64,000 bases of DNA from an uncultured Oscillospiraceae bacterium (GCA_934589145.1 CAKTNW010000007.1:1-64000), one strand, 5' to 3'. Positions 53,516 through 62,441 are shown, counted from the stretch's first letter. Notes: a model not told the origin generated them from the sequence alone. Program-made: numbers and translations.

Positions 53516-54268
53516 ATGGAAAACAACCCCAAGATCCTGCTGGCCGACAGCAGCGAAGAATTTCGATTGCTGCTGCGCCGGACACTGGAAGAAACAGGCG
53601 AATTCCGTGTCGTAGGCGAGACTGGCGACGGCGAAGAGGCATGGGCGTTGATCCAGCAGATGAGGCCCGACGTGGTGGTCATGGATGTGATCCTGCCGGG
53701 TCTGGATGGCCTCAGCCTGCTGCAAAAGATGCCCAAGACGGTGAAAACCATCGTCCTGTCCGCGTTTTGCAGCCAGAACATGGTGCAGGAGGTCATGCAG
53801 CTGGGCGCGTGGTATTTCATCCCCAAGCCTGCCCATGTGGAATCCCTGCTGGAACGGATCCGTGAAGCCGTCGAGCCGGAGGACGCCGTCATCACGCGGC
53901 CATCCCTGGAGGCGGAGGTCACAGCTATTATCCATGAGGTTGGCATCCCGGCCCACATCAAGGGCTATCAGTATGTCCGGGAGGCGATCATCCTGACGGT
54001 GCAGAACATGGACGTGATCAACGCCGTTACCAAGGTGCTGTACCCAGAGGTGGCCCGGATGTTCCACACCACCCCGTCGCGGGTAGAGCGTGCTATCCGC
54101 CATGCCATCGAGGTGGCCTGGGATCGCGGCGACCTGGAGACGCTGCAAAGCTATTTTGGCTATACCGTCAACAGTGCAAAGGGCAAGCCTACCAACTCCG
54201 AGTTCATCGCCATGATCGCCGACCGGATCCGTCTGCGCAAGAGCCGGAACGAACCGATGCACGGCTGA
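53516..54268 (+). CDS. spo0A: Stage 0 sporulation response regulator Spo0A
   Basis: A 250-residue master regulator of sporulation. The receiver domain has acidic residues near D11, phospho-acceptor D57 ([10 protein letters not shown]) and the KP lysine (IPKPAHV). The C-terminal DNA-binding domain has the hallmark [19 protein letters not shown]. The start at 53516 has a weak GAGGAACGAGAG ribosome site. Upstream are two 0A-box-like sites. spoIVB, the common neighbour in clostridia, is not adjacent here. Confidence 0.96.
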   Translation: MENNPKILLADSSEEFRLLLRRTLEETGEFRVVGETGDGEEAWALIQQMRPDVVVMDVILPGLDGLSLLQKMPKTVKTIVLSAFCSQNMVQEVMQLGAWYFIPKPAHVESLLERIREAVEPEDAVITRPSLEAEVTAIIHEVGIPAHIKGYQYVREAIILTVQNMDVINAVTKVLYPEVARMFHTTPSRVERAIRHAIEVAWDRGDLETLQSYFGYTVNSAKGKPTNSEFIAMIADRIRLRKSRNEPMHG

Positions 54269-54284
54269 TGAAGCTTCTGATAAT

Positions 54285-54318
54285 AAAAAGAAGTGAGGTG
54301 TACACCTCACTTCTTTTT
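54285..54318. terminator. Bidirectional terminator between spo0A and tmcAL
   Basis: A perfect 17-bp palindrome, AAAAAGAAGTGAGGTGT and its complement, with A/T tracts at both ends. Confidence 0.9.
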
Positions 54319-54325
54319 ATCGTAT

Positions 54326-55507
54326 TTATCGTATAATAGGGGTCAGCCGCCAGTCGCTGCCGGGGCGGGACTGGGTCAGGTCGCCGTAGGCCAGGGTATA
54401 GAGGTCGGTATACGCTGCTTCGCGGCGGAACAGCTCCGCCGCGGCGCTGCCCAGGGCCGCCACGTCCGCCGCCTTGGTCAGCACCGGCTGCTCCGCCCTC
54501 CGCATCTGCCGCAGCAGAGCGCGGCCCGTCTCGTTGGCCGCCAGCACCCGGGCGTAGGGCACGGTCTCCGGCGCCTGGGGGAGCCCCAGCCATGCCGCAA
54601 GCACCAGCCGCCGCAGCCGGGCCGCCGGATAGCGCTTGGTCTTTACCGCCGCCAGCAGCTCCTCCACCGTGGCGCAGCGGCGCACCGCGTCGTATACCCG
54701 GTGATACAGGCCCTCACCGCCGCCGTCATAGGCGGCAAATTCCGCTTCTGTCATCTGCCGCAGACGGGCCAGGATGGCCCGCTCCACGTTCCGGACGTCC
54801 GCCACACGCCCCGCCGCCAGCTCACGGCGCAGCACCGCCTCCGCGGCCTCCGGCAGATAGGGAAGGGCCCGGTCAAGGGCGTCTTGCCGCAGCGACTGCC
54901 GGATGTGGGATGCGGAGGCATAGCCCGCCTCCGCGTCGCCGTCGTGGGCGGCGCCGACGCGGGGGATGACGATAGGGGAGAGGGGGGCGTTTCGCTGGCG
55001 GCAGGCCTTCAGGTATTCCACCGCCAGGGTGTCGTTGGGTTGGCGCAGCACCGCCGCAGCGTCCCCCAGACGGGCCTCCACGGCCTTCTGGCGGGCGGCG
55101 GCATAGGTAACGCCCTCCGCCAGCGCCGCACGGATATCCGCCTGGAGATCGGGGGAGAGGAGGGTGTCTGCCGTCGCTTGCAGCGCCGCGGCATCGCCGC
55201 ACTCGCTGCCGAAGCCGATGTGGGTGCAGCCCGCCATGCGGAGCAGCGTCACGCCGCCCCGGGCGAAGGTCTCCGCCGTGGCCATGGCCCACGGGGTGGG
55301 CAGCTCCAGCACCAGATCCGCGCCGCAGTCCACCGCCATCTCCGCGCGGGAGAGCTTGTTCACCAGCGCGGGCTCACCCCGCTGGACGAAGTTGCCGCTC
55401 ATGGCGCAGACCACGGCGTCCGCGCCCTGCTGCCGCAGCCGCGCCATCAGATAGGCGTGGCCGCTGTGGAGCGGATTGAATTCACAGATGATCCCCGCAA
55501 CGGTCAT
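54326..55507 (-). CDS. tmcAL: tRNA(Met) cytidine acetate ligase
   Basis: A 393-residue nucleotidyltransferase-fold enzyme (YlbM family) that makes N4-acetylcytidine at the wobble base of elongator tRNA-Met from acetate and ATP. It shows the HSGHAYL (HxGH) motif after IICEFNPL, GNFVQRGEPAL, and SASHIRQSL (the ISxxSS-like motif). The ATG at 55507 follows AAAGGAG. Confidence 0.93.
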   Translation of the reverse strand: MTVAGIICEFNPLHSGHAYLMARLRQQGADAVVCAMSGNFVQRGEPALVNKLSRAEMAVDCGADLVLELPTPWAMATAETFARGGVTLLRMAGCTHIGFGSECGDAAALQATADTLLSPDLQADIRAALAEGVTYAAARQKAVEARLGDAAAVLRQPNDTLAVEYLKACRQRNAPLSPIVIPRVGAAHDGDAEAGYASASHIRQSLRQDALDRALPYLPEAAEAVLRRELAAGRVADVRNVERAILARLRQMTEAEFAAYDGGGEGLYHRVYDAVRRCATVEELLAAVKTKRYPAARLRRLVLAAWLGLPQAPETVPYARVLAANETGRALLRQMRRAEQPVLTKAADVAALGSAAAELFRREAAYTDLYTLAYGDLTQSRPGSDWRLTPIIR

Positions 55508-55526
55508 AGATGGGGCTCCTTTCCCG

Positions 55527-56069
55527 TTATTGGCCGCCATTGGCCTGCCGCAGCCGTCGTATGACGCGTTCCTCGCCGCCGTCGCAGGCCACCTGCGTCA
55601 CGCTGTCCATCCGGAACAGACATGCTCCGTCACCATAGCCGTACTCGTCTATCAGCGTCAGCTCGGCGGTCTCCTCATTTACCGCAGTCACCAGACCAAC
55701 GGCGTCGTTTGTGCCGCTGTCCCGGAACTCGATGGATGCCACCCATCCATGCCGCGCCGCCATGGACAGCAGATGTGCCGCGATGCTGCCGCAGCCCGCT
55801 TCCCAGCGCCGGTCCGGCAGTTGGACGCCCTGCATCAGCTTTTGCATTTTCGCGTCGTACTGGCCGCCGAACCCGATCCGTTGTACGCTGCCGGTCTCCT
55901 TCACCAGCAGGCCGTCGTAGGCGCCATCCGGCGCGATCAGATACAGGGCCACAAAGTCCTCATCTGCCGCCAGCACTCTGCCATAGCAGAATTTTCCGGT
56001 ATCGTCCGGATCCATGTAAAGCATCAGGTATTCGCCTGTGGCTATCGCCTGTTGCAGCCGTCGCAGCAT
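55527..56069 (-). CDS. Uncharacterised protein upstream of tmcAL
   Basis: A 180-residue protein (MLRRLQQAIATGEYLMLYMD...) with predicted small beta-barrel-like segments repeated in both halves (FVALYLIAPDGAYDG and AELTLIDEYGYGDG). No family is recognised. It is 19 bp upstream of tmcAL and probably co-transcribed. A GTG at 56078 is an alternative start, but GAGGGAG is better spaced for the ATG at 56069. Confidence 0.65.
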   Translation of the reverse strand: MLRRLQQAIATGEYLMLYMDPDDTGKFCYGRVLAADEDFVALYLIAPDGAYDGLLVKETGSVQRIGFGGQYDAKMQKLMQGVQLPDRRWEAGCGSIAAHLLSMAARHGWVASIEFRDSGTNDAVGLVTAVNEETAELTLIDEYGYGDGACLFRMDSVTQVACDGGEERVIRRLRQANGGQ

Positions 56070-56189
56070 CCGCGTCACTCCCTCTCATTTTTCTCCCATT
56101 TTACCCTACCCGCGCCGTAAATGCAACTTGACATTTGCCCTGCGCCATATTTACAATAGGAGCAACACAACGAAACGAGGTCTGTACCT

Positions 56190-56855
56190 ATGCATATCGC
56201 CCTTTTCTACGCCATGCCGTCGGAGATCGACAGCCTCATCCACGGGGCCGCGCCCATGGAGACGGTACACGGCGTGTCCTTTTATCGTATCCGGCCCGAC
56301 GTCATCGCCTGCTGCGGCGGCGTGGGCAAGGTGAACGCCGCCATGGCCGCCGCGCTGCTGATCGAGCGCTACCATCCCGACCTGATCCTCAACGCCGGTG
56401 TGGCGGGCTGCTTCGAGGAGGTGCCCATCGGCACACTGGTGCTGGCGGAGAAGTTCGTCCAGCACGATGTGGACACCACCGGTGTAGGCGACCCCATCGG
56501 GCTGGTGTCCACCGTCAACCGTGTGGACTTCCCCACCGCTGATTTTGAAAAGGCAAAGGCAGCCATGGACAAGACCGGCTATCCCTACCGCACCGGCACC
56601 GTGGCCACCGGCGACTGGTTCGGCATCCCCGGCGGCCGCGCCGACTGGGTGCGGGACACCTTCCACCCCCTGCTGTGCGAGATGGAGGGCGGCGCCGTGG
56701 CCCAGGTGTGCTATCGCTGCGGCGTGCCCTTTATGGCGCTGAAATCCGTGTCCGACTGCCTGACCAGCAAGCACGACTACAACTTTAATTTCCCCACCGC
56801 CATGCGGGACCTGAACGCCGCCGTCATGGCCCTTGTGGACCATCTGGAGGACTGA
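56190..56855 (+). CDS. mtnN: 5'-methylthioadenosine/S-adenosylhomocysteine nucleosidase
   Basis: A 221-residue nucleoside phosphorylase-fold enzyme that cleaves SAH to S-ribosylhomocysteine plus adenine. The family segments are IALFYAMPSEID, NAGVAGCF, HDVDTTGVGDP, EMEGGAVAQVC and the catalytic-Asp region SVSDCL. luxS follows 3 bp later and uses its product, so the pair forms the detoxification branch of the activated methyl cycle. Confidence 0.94.
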   Translation: MHIALFYAMPSEIDSLIHGAAPMETVHGVSFYRIRPDVIACCGGVGKVNAAMAAALLIERYHPDLILNAGVAGCFEEVPIGTLVLAEKFVQHDVDTTGVGDPIGLVSTVNRVDFPTADFEKAKAAMDKTGYPYRTGTVATGDWFGIPGGRADWVRDTFHPLLCEMEGGAVAQVCYRCGVPFMALKSVSDCLTSKHDYNFNFPTAMRDLNAAVMALVDHLED

Positions 56856-56858
56856 ACC

Positions 56859-57323
56859 ATGGAACGTATCGCAAGCTTTACTGTGAACCACGACGTACTG
56901 GTGCCGGGACTGTATCTCAGCCGCCGGGACGGCAGCGTCACCACCTTTGATCTGCGCTTCAAGAAGCCCAACACCGGCGACCTGCTGACCAACGCCCAGA
57001 TGCACTCGGTGGAGCACATCATCGCCACCGCCCTGCGCAACAGCGAGCAGAAGGACGCGGTCATCTACTTTGGCCCTATGGGGTGCCAGACGGGCTTCTA
57101 TTTCCTGTTCGACAGCGCGCAGCTCACCGACGCGCAGGCCATCGACCTGCTGCGGCGGGTGTTTGCCCAGGGTGCGGCGTGGGAAGGCCCCATGCCCGGA
57201 AAATCCTCCCGGGAGTGCGGGAATTATGTCAACCTGGACGTGGCCCTGGCCCGTGAGTGCTGCGCGTTTTATGCCGGTGTGATCGACGGCTGGACGGCGG
57301 AAAAGCTGGTCTATCCGGAGTAA
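56859..57323 (+). CDS. luxS: S-ribosylhomocysteine lyase
   Basis: A 154-residue metalloenzyme that converts S-ribosylhomocysteine to homocysteine and DPD, the precursor of autoinducer-2. It has the metal motif HSVEH (about 50-54), active Cys in GPMGCQTGF and the third metal ligand region SSRECGNY. It is coupled to mtnN. Confidence 0.96.
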   Translation: MERIASFTVNHDVLVPGLYLSRRDGSVTTFDLRFKKPNTGDLLTNAQMHSVEHIIATALRNSEQKDAVIYFGPMGCQTGFYFLFDSAQLTDAQAIDLLRRVFAQGAAWEGPMPGKSSRECGNYVNLDVALARECCAFYAGVIDGWTAEKLVYPE

Positions 57324-57377
57324 GGGAAAACGGGGCGCTTTTCCGGAAAATTTGCCGGAAAAAACGGGGAATTTCTG

Positions 57378-57406
57378 TTGACAAAGGGATTTTCCGCTGT
57401 TATACT
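57378..57406 (+). promoter_or_regulatory. Promoter of the rplU operon
   Basis: TTGACA, 17 nt, TATACT. The transcript would have a leader of about 90 nt (57413-57500), where Firmicutes commonly carry an L21 leader structure. Confidence 0.8.
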
Positions 57407-57500
57407 AGTAAGGCCGCTTTGAATGGGTCAAAAGTTTTGGCTTAGGCCAGACGCCCCCGACAGCGAGTCCGTAATAAAGGAAAGGCAGGTGCAACAAGTA

Positions 57501-57812
57501 ATGCAGGCTATTATCGTGACCGGTGGTAAGCAGTACGCCGTCTCTGAGGGCGACACTCTGTTTATCGAAAAGCTGGACGCCGAGGCTGGCGCTTCCGTGG
57601 TGTTTGACCAGGTGCTGGCGATCGTGGACGGCGAGAACACCAAGTTCGGCACTCCCGTGGTGGAGGGCGCGAAGGTGGACGCCACCATCGTGAAGAACGG
57701 CAAGGGCAAGAAGATCCGTATCTTCAAGTACACCCCCAAGAAGGGTTACCGCAAACGTCAGGGCCATCGTCAGCCCTACACCAAGGTCGAGATCGGCAAG
57801 ATCAGCTTCTAA
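57501..57812 (+). CDS. rplU: 50S ribosomal protein L21
   Basis: A 103-residue ribosomal protein, beginning [14 protein letters not shown] and ending [17 protein letters not shown], full length for the family. ATG at 57501; the open frame extends upstream into the leader without a start supported by a ribosome site. First gene of rplU-prp-rpmA. Confidence 0.97.
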   Translation: MQAIIVTGGKQYAVSEGDTLFIEKLDAEAGASVVFDQVLAIVDGENTKFGTPVVEGAKVDATIVKNGKGKKIRIFKYTPKKGYRKRQGHRQPYTKVEIGKISF

Positions 57813-57821
57813 GGTGACAGC

Positions 57822-58151
57822 ATGACGAGCGTCATTTTCCACACCGTGGAAGACCGCATCATCGGATTTGATGCACAGGGACACAGCGGATACGGCGAAG
57901 AGGGCGAGGATATCGTCTGCGCCGCCGTGACCAGCGCCGTAAGGCTGGTGGAAGCCACCGTCAACGACGTGATGGGGCTGTGTGCCTCCGTGAAGGTCAA
58001 CCAGGAGACCGCCGCCATCTCGCTCCGTTTGCCCGGAGGACTGGCGCCCACTGCGGAATCCACCTGTCAGAATCTCATGACGGGACTGATGGTCTATCTG
58101 GCCCAGCTTCACGACGAATATCCGGAACACATCGAGGTGATGGAGGCGTAA
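57822..58151 (+). CDS. prp: Ribosomal-processing cysteine protease Prp
   Basis: A 109-residue cysteine protease that removes the N-terminal extension of L27 in Firmicutes. The catalytic His is in AQGHSGYG (about 21) and the Cys in DIVCAAVTSA (about 33). It lies between rplU and rpmA, the conserved order. Its substrate, an extended L27, is encoded 42 bp downstream. Confidence 0.93.
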   Translation: MTSVIFHTVEDRIIGFDAQGHSGYGEEGEDIVCAAVTSAVRLVEATVNDVMGLCASVKVNQETAAISLRLPGGLAPTAESTCQNLMTGLMVYLAQLHDEYPEHIEVMEA

Positions 58152-58193
58152 GCTTCCGCCCTTCGTATCTTTCAGAAAGGATGGTACTGCGAA

Positions 58194-58475
58194 ATGTTGC
58201 ACATTGGTCTGCAGTTCTTCGCCCATAAAAAAGGTATGGGCTCCACCAAGAACGGCCGCGACTCCGAGTCCAAGCGCCTTGGCCCCAAGCGCGCTGACGG
58301 TCAGTTCGTTCTGGCTGGCAACATCCTTGTTCGCCAGCGCGGCACCCACATTCACCCCGGCACCAACGTGGGCAAGGGTACCGACGACACCCTGTTCGCC
58401 AAGGCTGACGGCGTTGTCCGCTTTGAGCGTCTGGGCAAGGATCGTAAGCAGGTTTCTGTTTACCCCGCCGAGTAA
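58194..58475 (+). CDS. rpmA: 50S ribosomal protein L27 with Prp-cleaved extension
   Basis: A 93-residue L27. The N-terminus [14 protein letters not shown] carries the Firmicutes pre-sequence; Prp would cut after LQFF to expose AHKKG, the tail that reaches the peptidyl-transferase centre. The rest ([15 protein letters not shown]...) is canonical. AGAAAGGATGG precedes the start. Confidence 0.97.
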   Translation: MLHIGLQFFAHKKGMGSTKNGRDSESKRLGPKRADGQFVLAGNILVRQRGTHIHPGTNVGKGTDDTLFAKADGVVRFERLGKDRKQVSVYPAE

Positions 58476-58490
58476 TTTTGTCTTGATCAA

Positions 58491-58524
58491 AAGCACGCCT
58501 GCCGCACGGCAGGCGTGTTTTTTT
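58491..58524 (+). terminator. Terminator of the rplU-prp-rpmA operon
   Basis: CACGCCTGCCG/CGGCAGGCGTG stem with a CA loop and seven T. Confidence 0.92.
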
Positions 58525-58537
58525 GATGTGGTGTATA

Positions 58538-58566
58538 TTGACAAAGTGCATGGGACGTGATACGCT
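58538..58566 (+). promoter_or_regulatory. Sense promoter of the candidate type I toxin
   Basis: TTGACA, 17 nt, TACGCT. The predicted transcript starts near 58573. Confidence 0.6.
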
Positions 58567-58635
58567 TGTTCGTACAAGGGTATCTTACATAGCGGGGCGG
58601 TTTTGATCCTATCCCTCCGAAAGGAGGTGATAGCT

Positions 58636-58716
58636 TTGAGAATTACTTTCCATGTAGGCAACTTTACGGTTACCATCATTATCAAGGAAAGGAAAAACCG
58701 CCACTCTGCCAAGTGA
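58636..58716 (+). CDS. 26-residue candidate type I toxin peptide
   Basis: TTG at 58636 behind AAAGGAGG encodes a short peptide, MRITFHVGNFTVTIIIKERK plus NRHSAK, with an amphipathic/hydrophobic core and a basic tail. The ribosome site lies in a hairpin with a GAAA loop (CTATCCCTCC with GGAGGTGATAG), so translation should be restrained. A convergent antisense promoter at 58785-58812 and a shared terminator make the layout that of a type I toxin-antitoxin locus. The toxin role is inferred. Confidence 0.55.
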   Translation: MRITFHVGNFTVTIIIKERKNRHSAK

Positions 58717-58778
58717 CGGTTTTCTTCTTAGAAAAATAGTCATGTAACAGGGACCAAACCGCTCTGCTTGATACCCTT
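58690..58778 (-). ncRNA. Candidate antisense antitoxin RNA
   Basis: A minus-strand RNA of about 90 nt is predicted from the promoter at 58785-58812. It begins AGCAAGGGTATCAAGC and ends at the bidirectional terminator, overlapping the 3' part of the small ORF and complementary to it. Confidence 0.5.
58693..58727. terminator. Shared bidirectional terminator
   Basis: AAAACCG..ACT pairs with AGT..CGGTTTT, with A/T tracts on both sides. It lies across the end of the 26-residue ORF. Confidence 0.75.
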
Positions 58779-58784
58779 GCTTTT

Positions 58785-58812
58785 ATTATACCAATTTTGC
58801 GTTGATTGTCAA
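58785..58812 (-). promoter_or_regulatory. Antisense promoter
   Basis: On the minus strand TTGACA, 16 nt, TATAAT: close to consensus and stronger than the sense promoter. Confidence 0.75.
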
Positions 58813-58920
58813 GCACGACATATCTTCTTTCCCTTGCCCTTGACGCAGGGCGGCTTTTCCGCTAAAATAGGATATACTAGGTGTAAAAGGCACATTTTTC
58901 AGATAGAACGAGGTAACACA

Positions 58921-60201
58921 ATGGCAAACGGATTCATCGACAAGGCACGCATCACCTGCCGCGCCGGCAACGGAGGCAACGGCGCGGTGGCCTTCCATCG
59001 GGAGAAATACATTGCCGCCGGCGGCCCGGACGGCGGCGACGGCGGCGACGGCGGTTCCATCATCCTGAAGGTGGACGACAACATGTCCACCCTGATGGAC
59101 TTCCGCTACAAGCGCAAATATGTGGCGTCCAACGGCGTGGACGGCCAGGGCGGCCGCAAGTCCGGCAAGGACGGCCAGAGCCTGACCATCCGCGTGCCCC
59201 GGGGCACGCTGGTGCGGGACGCCGAGACCGGCGAGATCATCAAGGATATGTCCGACGACCAGCCCTATGTGCTGTGCAAGGGCGGCCGGGGCGGCTGGGG
59301 CAACCAGCACTTCGCCACCCCCACCCGTCAGGTGCCCCGCTTTGCCAAGGCGGGCCTGCCCGGCGAGAGCCACGACGTGGTGCTGGAACTGAAGCTGCTG
59401 GCGGACGTGGGTCTGGTGGGCTTCCCCAACGTGGGCAAATCCACGCTGCTGAGCGTGGTGACCAAGGCCCATCCCAAGATCGCCAACTATCACTTCACCA
59501 CCCTGTACCCCAATCTGGGCGTGGTGTATGTGGACGAGGGCGTCAGCTTCGTCATGGCCGACATCCCCGGCATTATCGAGGGCGCCAGCGAGGGCGCGGG
59601 CCTGGGCCACGACTTCCTGCGGCACATCGACCGCTGCCGCCTGCTGGTGCATCTGGTGGATGTCTCCGGCAGCGAGGGCCGCGACCCCATCGCGGATTTC
59701 GACGCCATCAACGCCGAGCTGAAGGAGTACAGCCCCGAGCTGGCCACCCGTCCCCAGATCGCCGTGGCCAACAAAACCGACCTTCTCATGGACGAGGAGC
59801 AGCTTGACGCCTTCCGCGCCCATGTGGAGGAGCTGGGCTATGAGTTCTTCGCCATGTCCGCCGCCACCCACCAGGGTACCCGTGAGCTGGTGCGGCACAT
59901 CGCCCAGCGGCTCATTGAGCTGCCGCCGGTGACGGTGTACGAGCCGGAGTATGTGCCCCGCCCGCCTCAGATCGACACCTCCGAGCCCCTGGAGATCCAC
60001 CGGGAGGACGACACCTGGCTGGTGGAGGGCCCGTGGCTGCAAAGGCTCATGGCCAACATCAATTTCTCCGACTACGAAAGCCGGATGTATTTCGACAAAA
60101 TGCTGCGCCAGAGCGGTCTGTTCGACCGGCTGGAGCAGATGGGCATCCAGGACGGTCACATCGTCAGCATGTACGACCTGGAATTCGAGTACCAGCGTTG
60201 A
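58921..60201 (+). CDS. obgE: GTPase Obg
   Basis: A 426-residue ribosome-assembly GTPase. The glycine-rich Obg fold is N-terminal (about 1-158; AGNGGNGAVAFHREK, GGPDGGDGGDGG). The G domain has GFPNVGKST, DIPGIIEGA and NKTD (about 160-330), and an OCT domain is C-terminal. A TTGACG/TAAAAT pair near 58840-58867 may be its promoter. It follows rplU-prp-rpmA in the usual order, interrupted here by the small sense/antisense locus. Confidence 0.97.
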   Translation: MANGFIDKARITCRAGNGGNGAVAFHREKYIAAGGPDGGDGGDGGSIILKVDDNMSTLMDFRYKRKYVASNGVDGQGGRKSGKDGQSLTIRVPRGTLVRDAETGEIIKDMSDDQPYVLCKGGRGGWGNQHFATPTRQVPRFAKAGLPGESHDVVLELKLLADVGLVGFPNVGKSTLLSVVTKAHPKIANYHFTTLYPNLGVVYVDEGVSFVMADIPGIIEGASEGAGLGHDFLRHIDRCRLLVHLVDVSGSEGRDPIADFDAINAELKEYSPELATRPQIAVANKTDLLMDEEQLDAFRAHVEELGYEFFAMSAATHQGTRELVRHIAQRLIELPPVTVYEPEYVPRPPQIDTSEPLEIHREDDTWLVEGPWLQRLMANINFSDYESRMYFDKMLRQSGLFDRLEQMGIQDGHIVSMYDLEFEYQR

Positions 60202-60216
60202 GACCGCATAAAGGGC

Positions 60217-60253
60217 ACCTCCGCCGCGCACACTAGCGACGGAGGTGTTTTTT
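60217..60253 (+). terminator. Terminator-like hairpin containing a ribosome site
   Basis: CACCTCCG...CGGAGGTG stem with a loop of about 16 nt, then TTTTTT, directly before ATG 60254. Confidence 0.55.
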
Positions 60254-60433
60254 ATGAAGTATGCCATCGATCTGACCGATCTGCTCAACAATGATCCCCA
60301 GGCGTATACCTATTTTTACGCCCTGCCCGCCCAGACCCAGACCGACCTGCGCAAGCGGGACATCCGCAGCATGGAGGAGCTGAAGGCCGCCACGGCAGAC
60401 CTGGCCTACGCCGATCGCCCGGACGTGTTCTGA
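60254..60433 (+). CDS. Small protein downstream of obgE
   Basis: A 59-residue protein (MKYAIDLTDLLNNDPQAYTY...) with a helical, charged sequence and no recognised domain. Its ribosome site (GGAGGTG, 60241-60247) forms the 3' arm of a hairpin (CACCTCCG with CGGAGGTG) that is followed by TTTTTT. The same structure could therefore terminate the obgE transcript and hide the site. Confidence 0.65.
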   Translation: MKYAIDLTDLLNNDPQAYTYFYALPAQTQTDLRKRDIRSMEELKAATADLAYADRPDVF

Positions 60434-60503
60434 GAGGACGGCGCCGCATCGGATGCCGACAGCGTTTCGCGGGGCGGGGCATGGCCGCCCCGCCCTGCGT
60501 TTT

Positions 60504-61079
60504 TTACTTCACCACGATCTGATTGCTGGCGGAGCCGAAGAGCTCCTGCCAGGCGGCGTCCACCTTGGCGGCCTCGTCCTGGGCCAGCTTGGCCTCGTCG
60601 GCGGTGTTATCGTCCGGGAGCTGTCCCAGGATCAGCAGCGCCACATAGTTGCCGCTGACGAACAGGCGGGCCTGCTGCACCATGGGCAGATTCATGTCGT
60701 ACATCTTGCTGTAATCCAGCACCTGGTCATAGCCGGTCTGCAGCGCCGCGGCGGCATCCTGGGCGTAGCCGTCCTTCACCTTCAGCACCACGGCGGTGCT
60801 GGCGTCCAGGGCGCTGTTCTCGCTGCTCTCGGCGGCCCAACTGTCGATCTGGCTCATGTCCAGACCGTAGTAGTTGGTCATGCGGTCCTCATCCTCGGCC
60901 AGATCGCAGCCGTAGCTGTCGCCCAGTTTTTCCTTCAGGGCGTCCAGCACCTGCTGGGCCGTCATGTCGGCGGCGGGAGCGGGATCGTTCTTGTTGTCGT
61001 CCTGCTTGCCGCCGCAGGCGGCCAGAGACAGCACCATCATCAGCGCCAGCAGCGCGGTCACTTTTTTCATCATGTTCAT
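60504..61079 (-). CDS. DUF4358-type lipoprotein
   Basis: A 191-residue lipoprotein (lipobox LAAC, Cys at about 22) with a short linker and a domain (about 40-190) of the DUF4358 type common in clostridia (QVLDALKEKLGDSYGC...LDASTAVVLKVKDGYAQDAA). The function is unknown; it is probably bound to the outer face of the membrane. AAGGAAGG precedes the ATG. Confidence 0.82.
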   Translation of the reverse strand: MNMMKKVTALLALMMVLSLAACGGKQDDNKNDPAPAADMTAQQVLDALKEKLGDSYGCDLAEDEDRMTNYYGLDMSQIDSWAAESSENSALDASTAVVLKVKDGYAQDAAAALQTGYDQVLDYSKMYDMNLPMVQQARLFVSGNYVALLILGQLPDDNTADEAKLAQDEAAKVDAAWQELFGSASNQIVVK

Positions 61080-61229
61080 GGTTCAAAACCTTCCTTTCAG
61101 TTTGTTTACGCCCTGTTAGACGGAGGCGGCGGGAGAAAGGTTCCCGGTTTTCCAAAAAATTTTCCGCTTTTCAAGCGGCGGGAGATGTGCTATACTATCC
61201 TCGAACAAAAGAACGAGGGAGGGGCGGAC

Positions 61230-62441
61230 GTGGCCGACCGTGTGATCTTACATTGCGATCTGAACTGCTTTTTCGCGTCGGTGGAGCTTTTAAGCTATCC
61301 GGCACTGCGTGACGTGCCGGTGGCGGTGTGCGGCGACCCGGAGTTCCGCCATGGCATCGTGCTGGCCAAGAACGAGGCCGCCAAGCGCCTGGGCGTGAAA
61401 ACGGCGGAGACCATCTGGCAGGCCAAGCGGAAGGCGCCCAACCTCATCACCCTGCCGCCCCATCACGGGCTGTATCAGGAGTACAGCCGGAAGGTCAACG
61501 CCATCTACGGCCAGTATACCGACCTGGTGGAGCCCTTCGGCATCGACGAGAGCTGGCTGGACATCACCGGCAGCATGCACCTGTTCGGCGGCGACGGCAA
61601 GGCCATCGCAGACCAGTTGCGCGACCGGCTGCGGCAGGAGCTGGGGCTGACCATCTCGGTGGGCGTCAGCTTCAACAAGATCTTCGCCAAGCTGGGCAGC
61701 GACTACAAAAAGCCTGACGCCACCACCGTCATCAGCCGGGACAACTGGCAGGACATCGTGTGGCCCCTGCCGGTGGGCGACCTGCTGGGGGTGGGCCGCT
61801 CCGCCCAGAAGCTGCTGGGACAGTACGGGGTGGAGACCATCGGCCAACTGGCGGCCTTCCCACGGGAGACGCTGGAGACACTGATGGGCAAGCACGGGGC
61901 CCAGCTCCACGACTACGCCAACGGCCTGGAGAACAGTCCCGTCCGGCCCCAGCATGAGACTGAGCCGGTGAAATCCGTGGGCAATGGCACCACCTATCCC
62001 GCCAATCTGACCCGGTGGGAGCAGGTGCGGGGCGGGCTTTCAGCGTTGGCCGACAGCGTGGCGCTGCGGCTGCGGCGGCATAATATGTACTGCGGCGGCG
62101 TGGCGCTGACCATCCGGTACGCCGATTTCCGCCAGTTCAGCCGCCAGACCCGGCTGGAGAGCCCCACCCATCTGCAAAAGGACATCTATCGCGCGGCGCT
62201 GACCCTGGCCCAGCAATCGTGGCACGCGCCGGAGCCCATCCGGGCCCTGACGGTCACGGCGCTGTATCTGACGCCGGACGGCGAGAGCTATCAGCAGCTC
62301 GACCTGCTGGCGGGGGAGAGCGCCAGCAGGGACGAGAAACAGGAGCGGCTGGAGCAGGCCATGGACGCCATCCGCGGCAAGTTCGGCAAGGACGCCATCA
62401 CCTTCGGCAATACGGGGAAATTTGGAGGCTGGGACGACTGA
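61230..62441 (+). CDS. dinB: Y-family DNA polymerase (Pol IV, DinB)
   Basis: A 403-residue translesion polymerase. The palm motifs are ILHCDLNCFFASVE (about 6-19) and GIDESWLDITG (about 105-115), with metal-binding Asp and Glu. A helix-hairpin-helix (GVGRSAQKLLGQYGVETIGQL) and a little-finger domain (about 240-350) follow. GTG at 61230 is the start, after GAGGGAGGGG. The open frame runs far upstream over the antisense lipoprotein gene, which is not coding in this direction. Confidence 0.94.
   Translation: MADRVILHCDLNCFFASVELLSYPALRDVPVAVCGDPEFRHGIVLAKNEAAKRLGVKTAETIWQAKRKAPNLITLPPHHGLYQEYSRKVNAIYGQYTDLVEPFGIDESWLDITGSMHLFGGDGKAIADQLRDRLRQELGLTISVGVSFNKIFAKLGSDYKKPDATTVISRDNWQDIVWPLPVGDLLGVGRSAQKLLGQYGVETIGQLAAFPRETLETLMGKHGAQLHDYANGLENSPVRPQHETEPVKSVGNGTTYPANLTRWEQVRGGLSALADSVALRLRRHNMYCGGVALTIRYADFRQFSRQTRLESPTHLQKDIYRAALTLAQQSWHAPEPIRALTVTALYLTPDGESYQQLDLLAGESASRDEKQERLEQAMDAIRGKFGKDAITFGNTGKFGGWDD

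Larger units (their letters stand above)
58575..58779. repeat. Inverted repeats flanking the small ORF
   Basis: CAAGGGTATC at 58575-58584 is inverted at 58770-58779, with AGCGG-GGTTT similarity further in. The two convergent transcripts would therefore start with nearly the same sequence. Confidence 0.7.
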
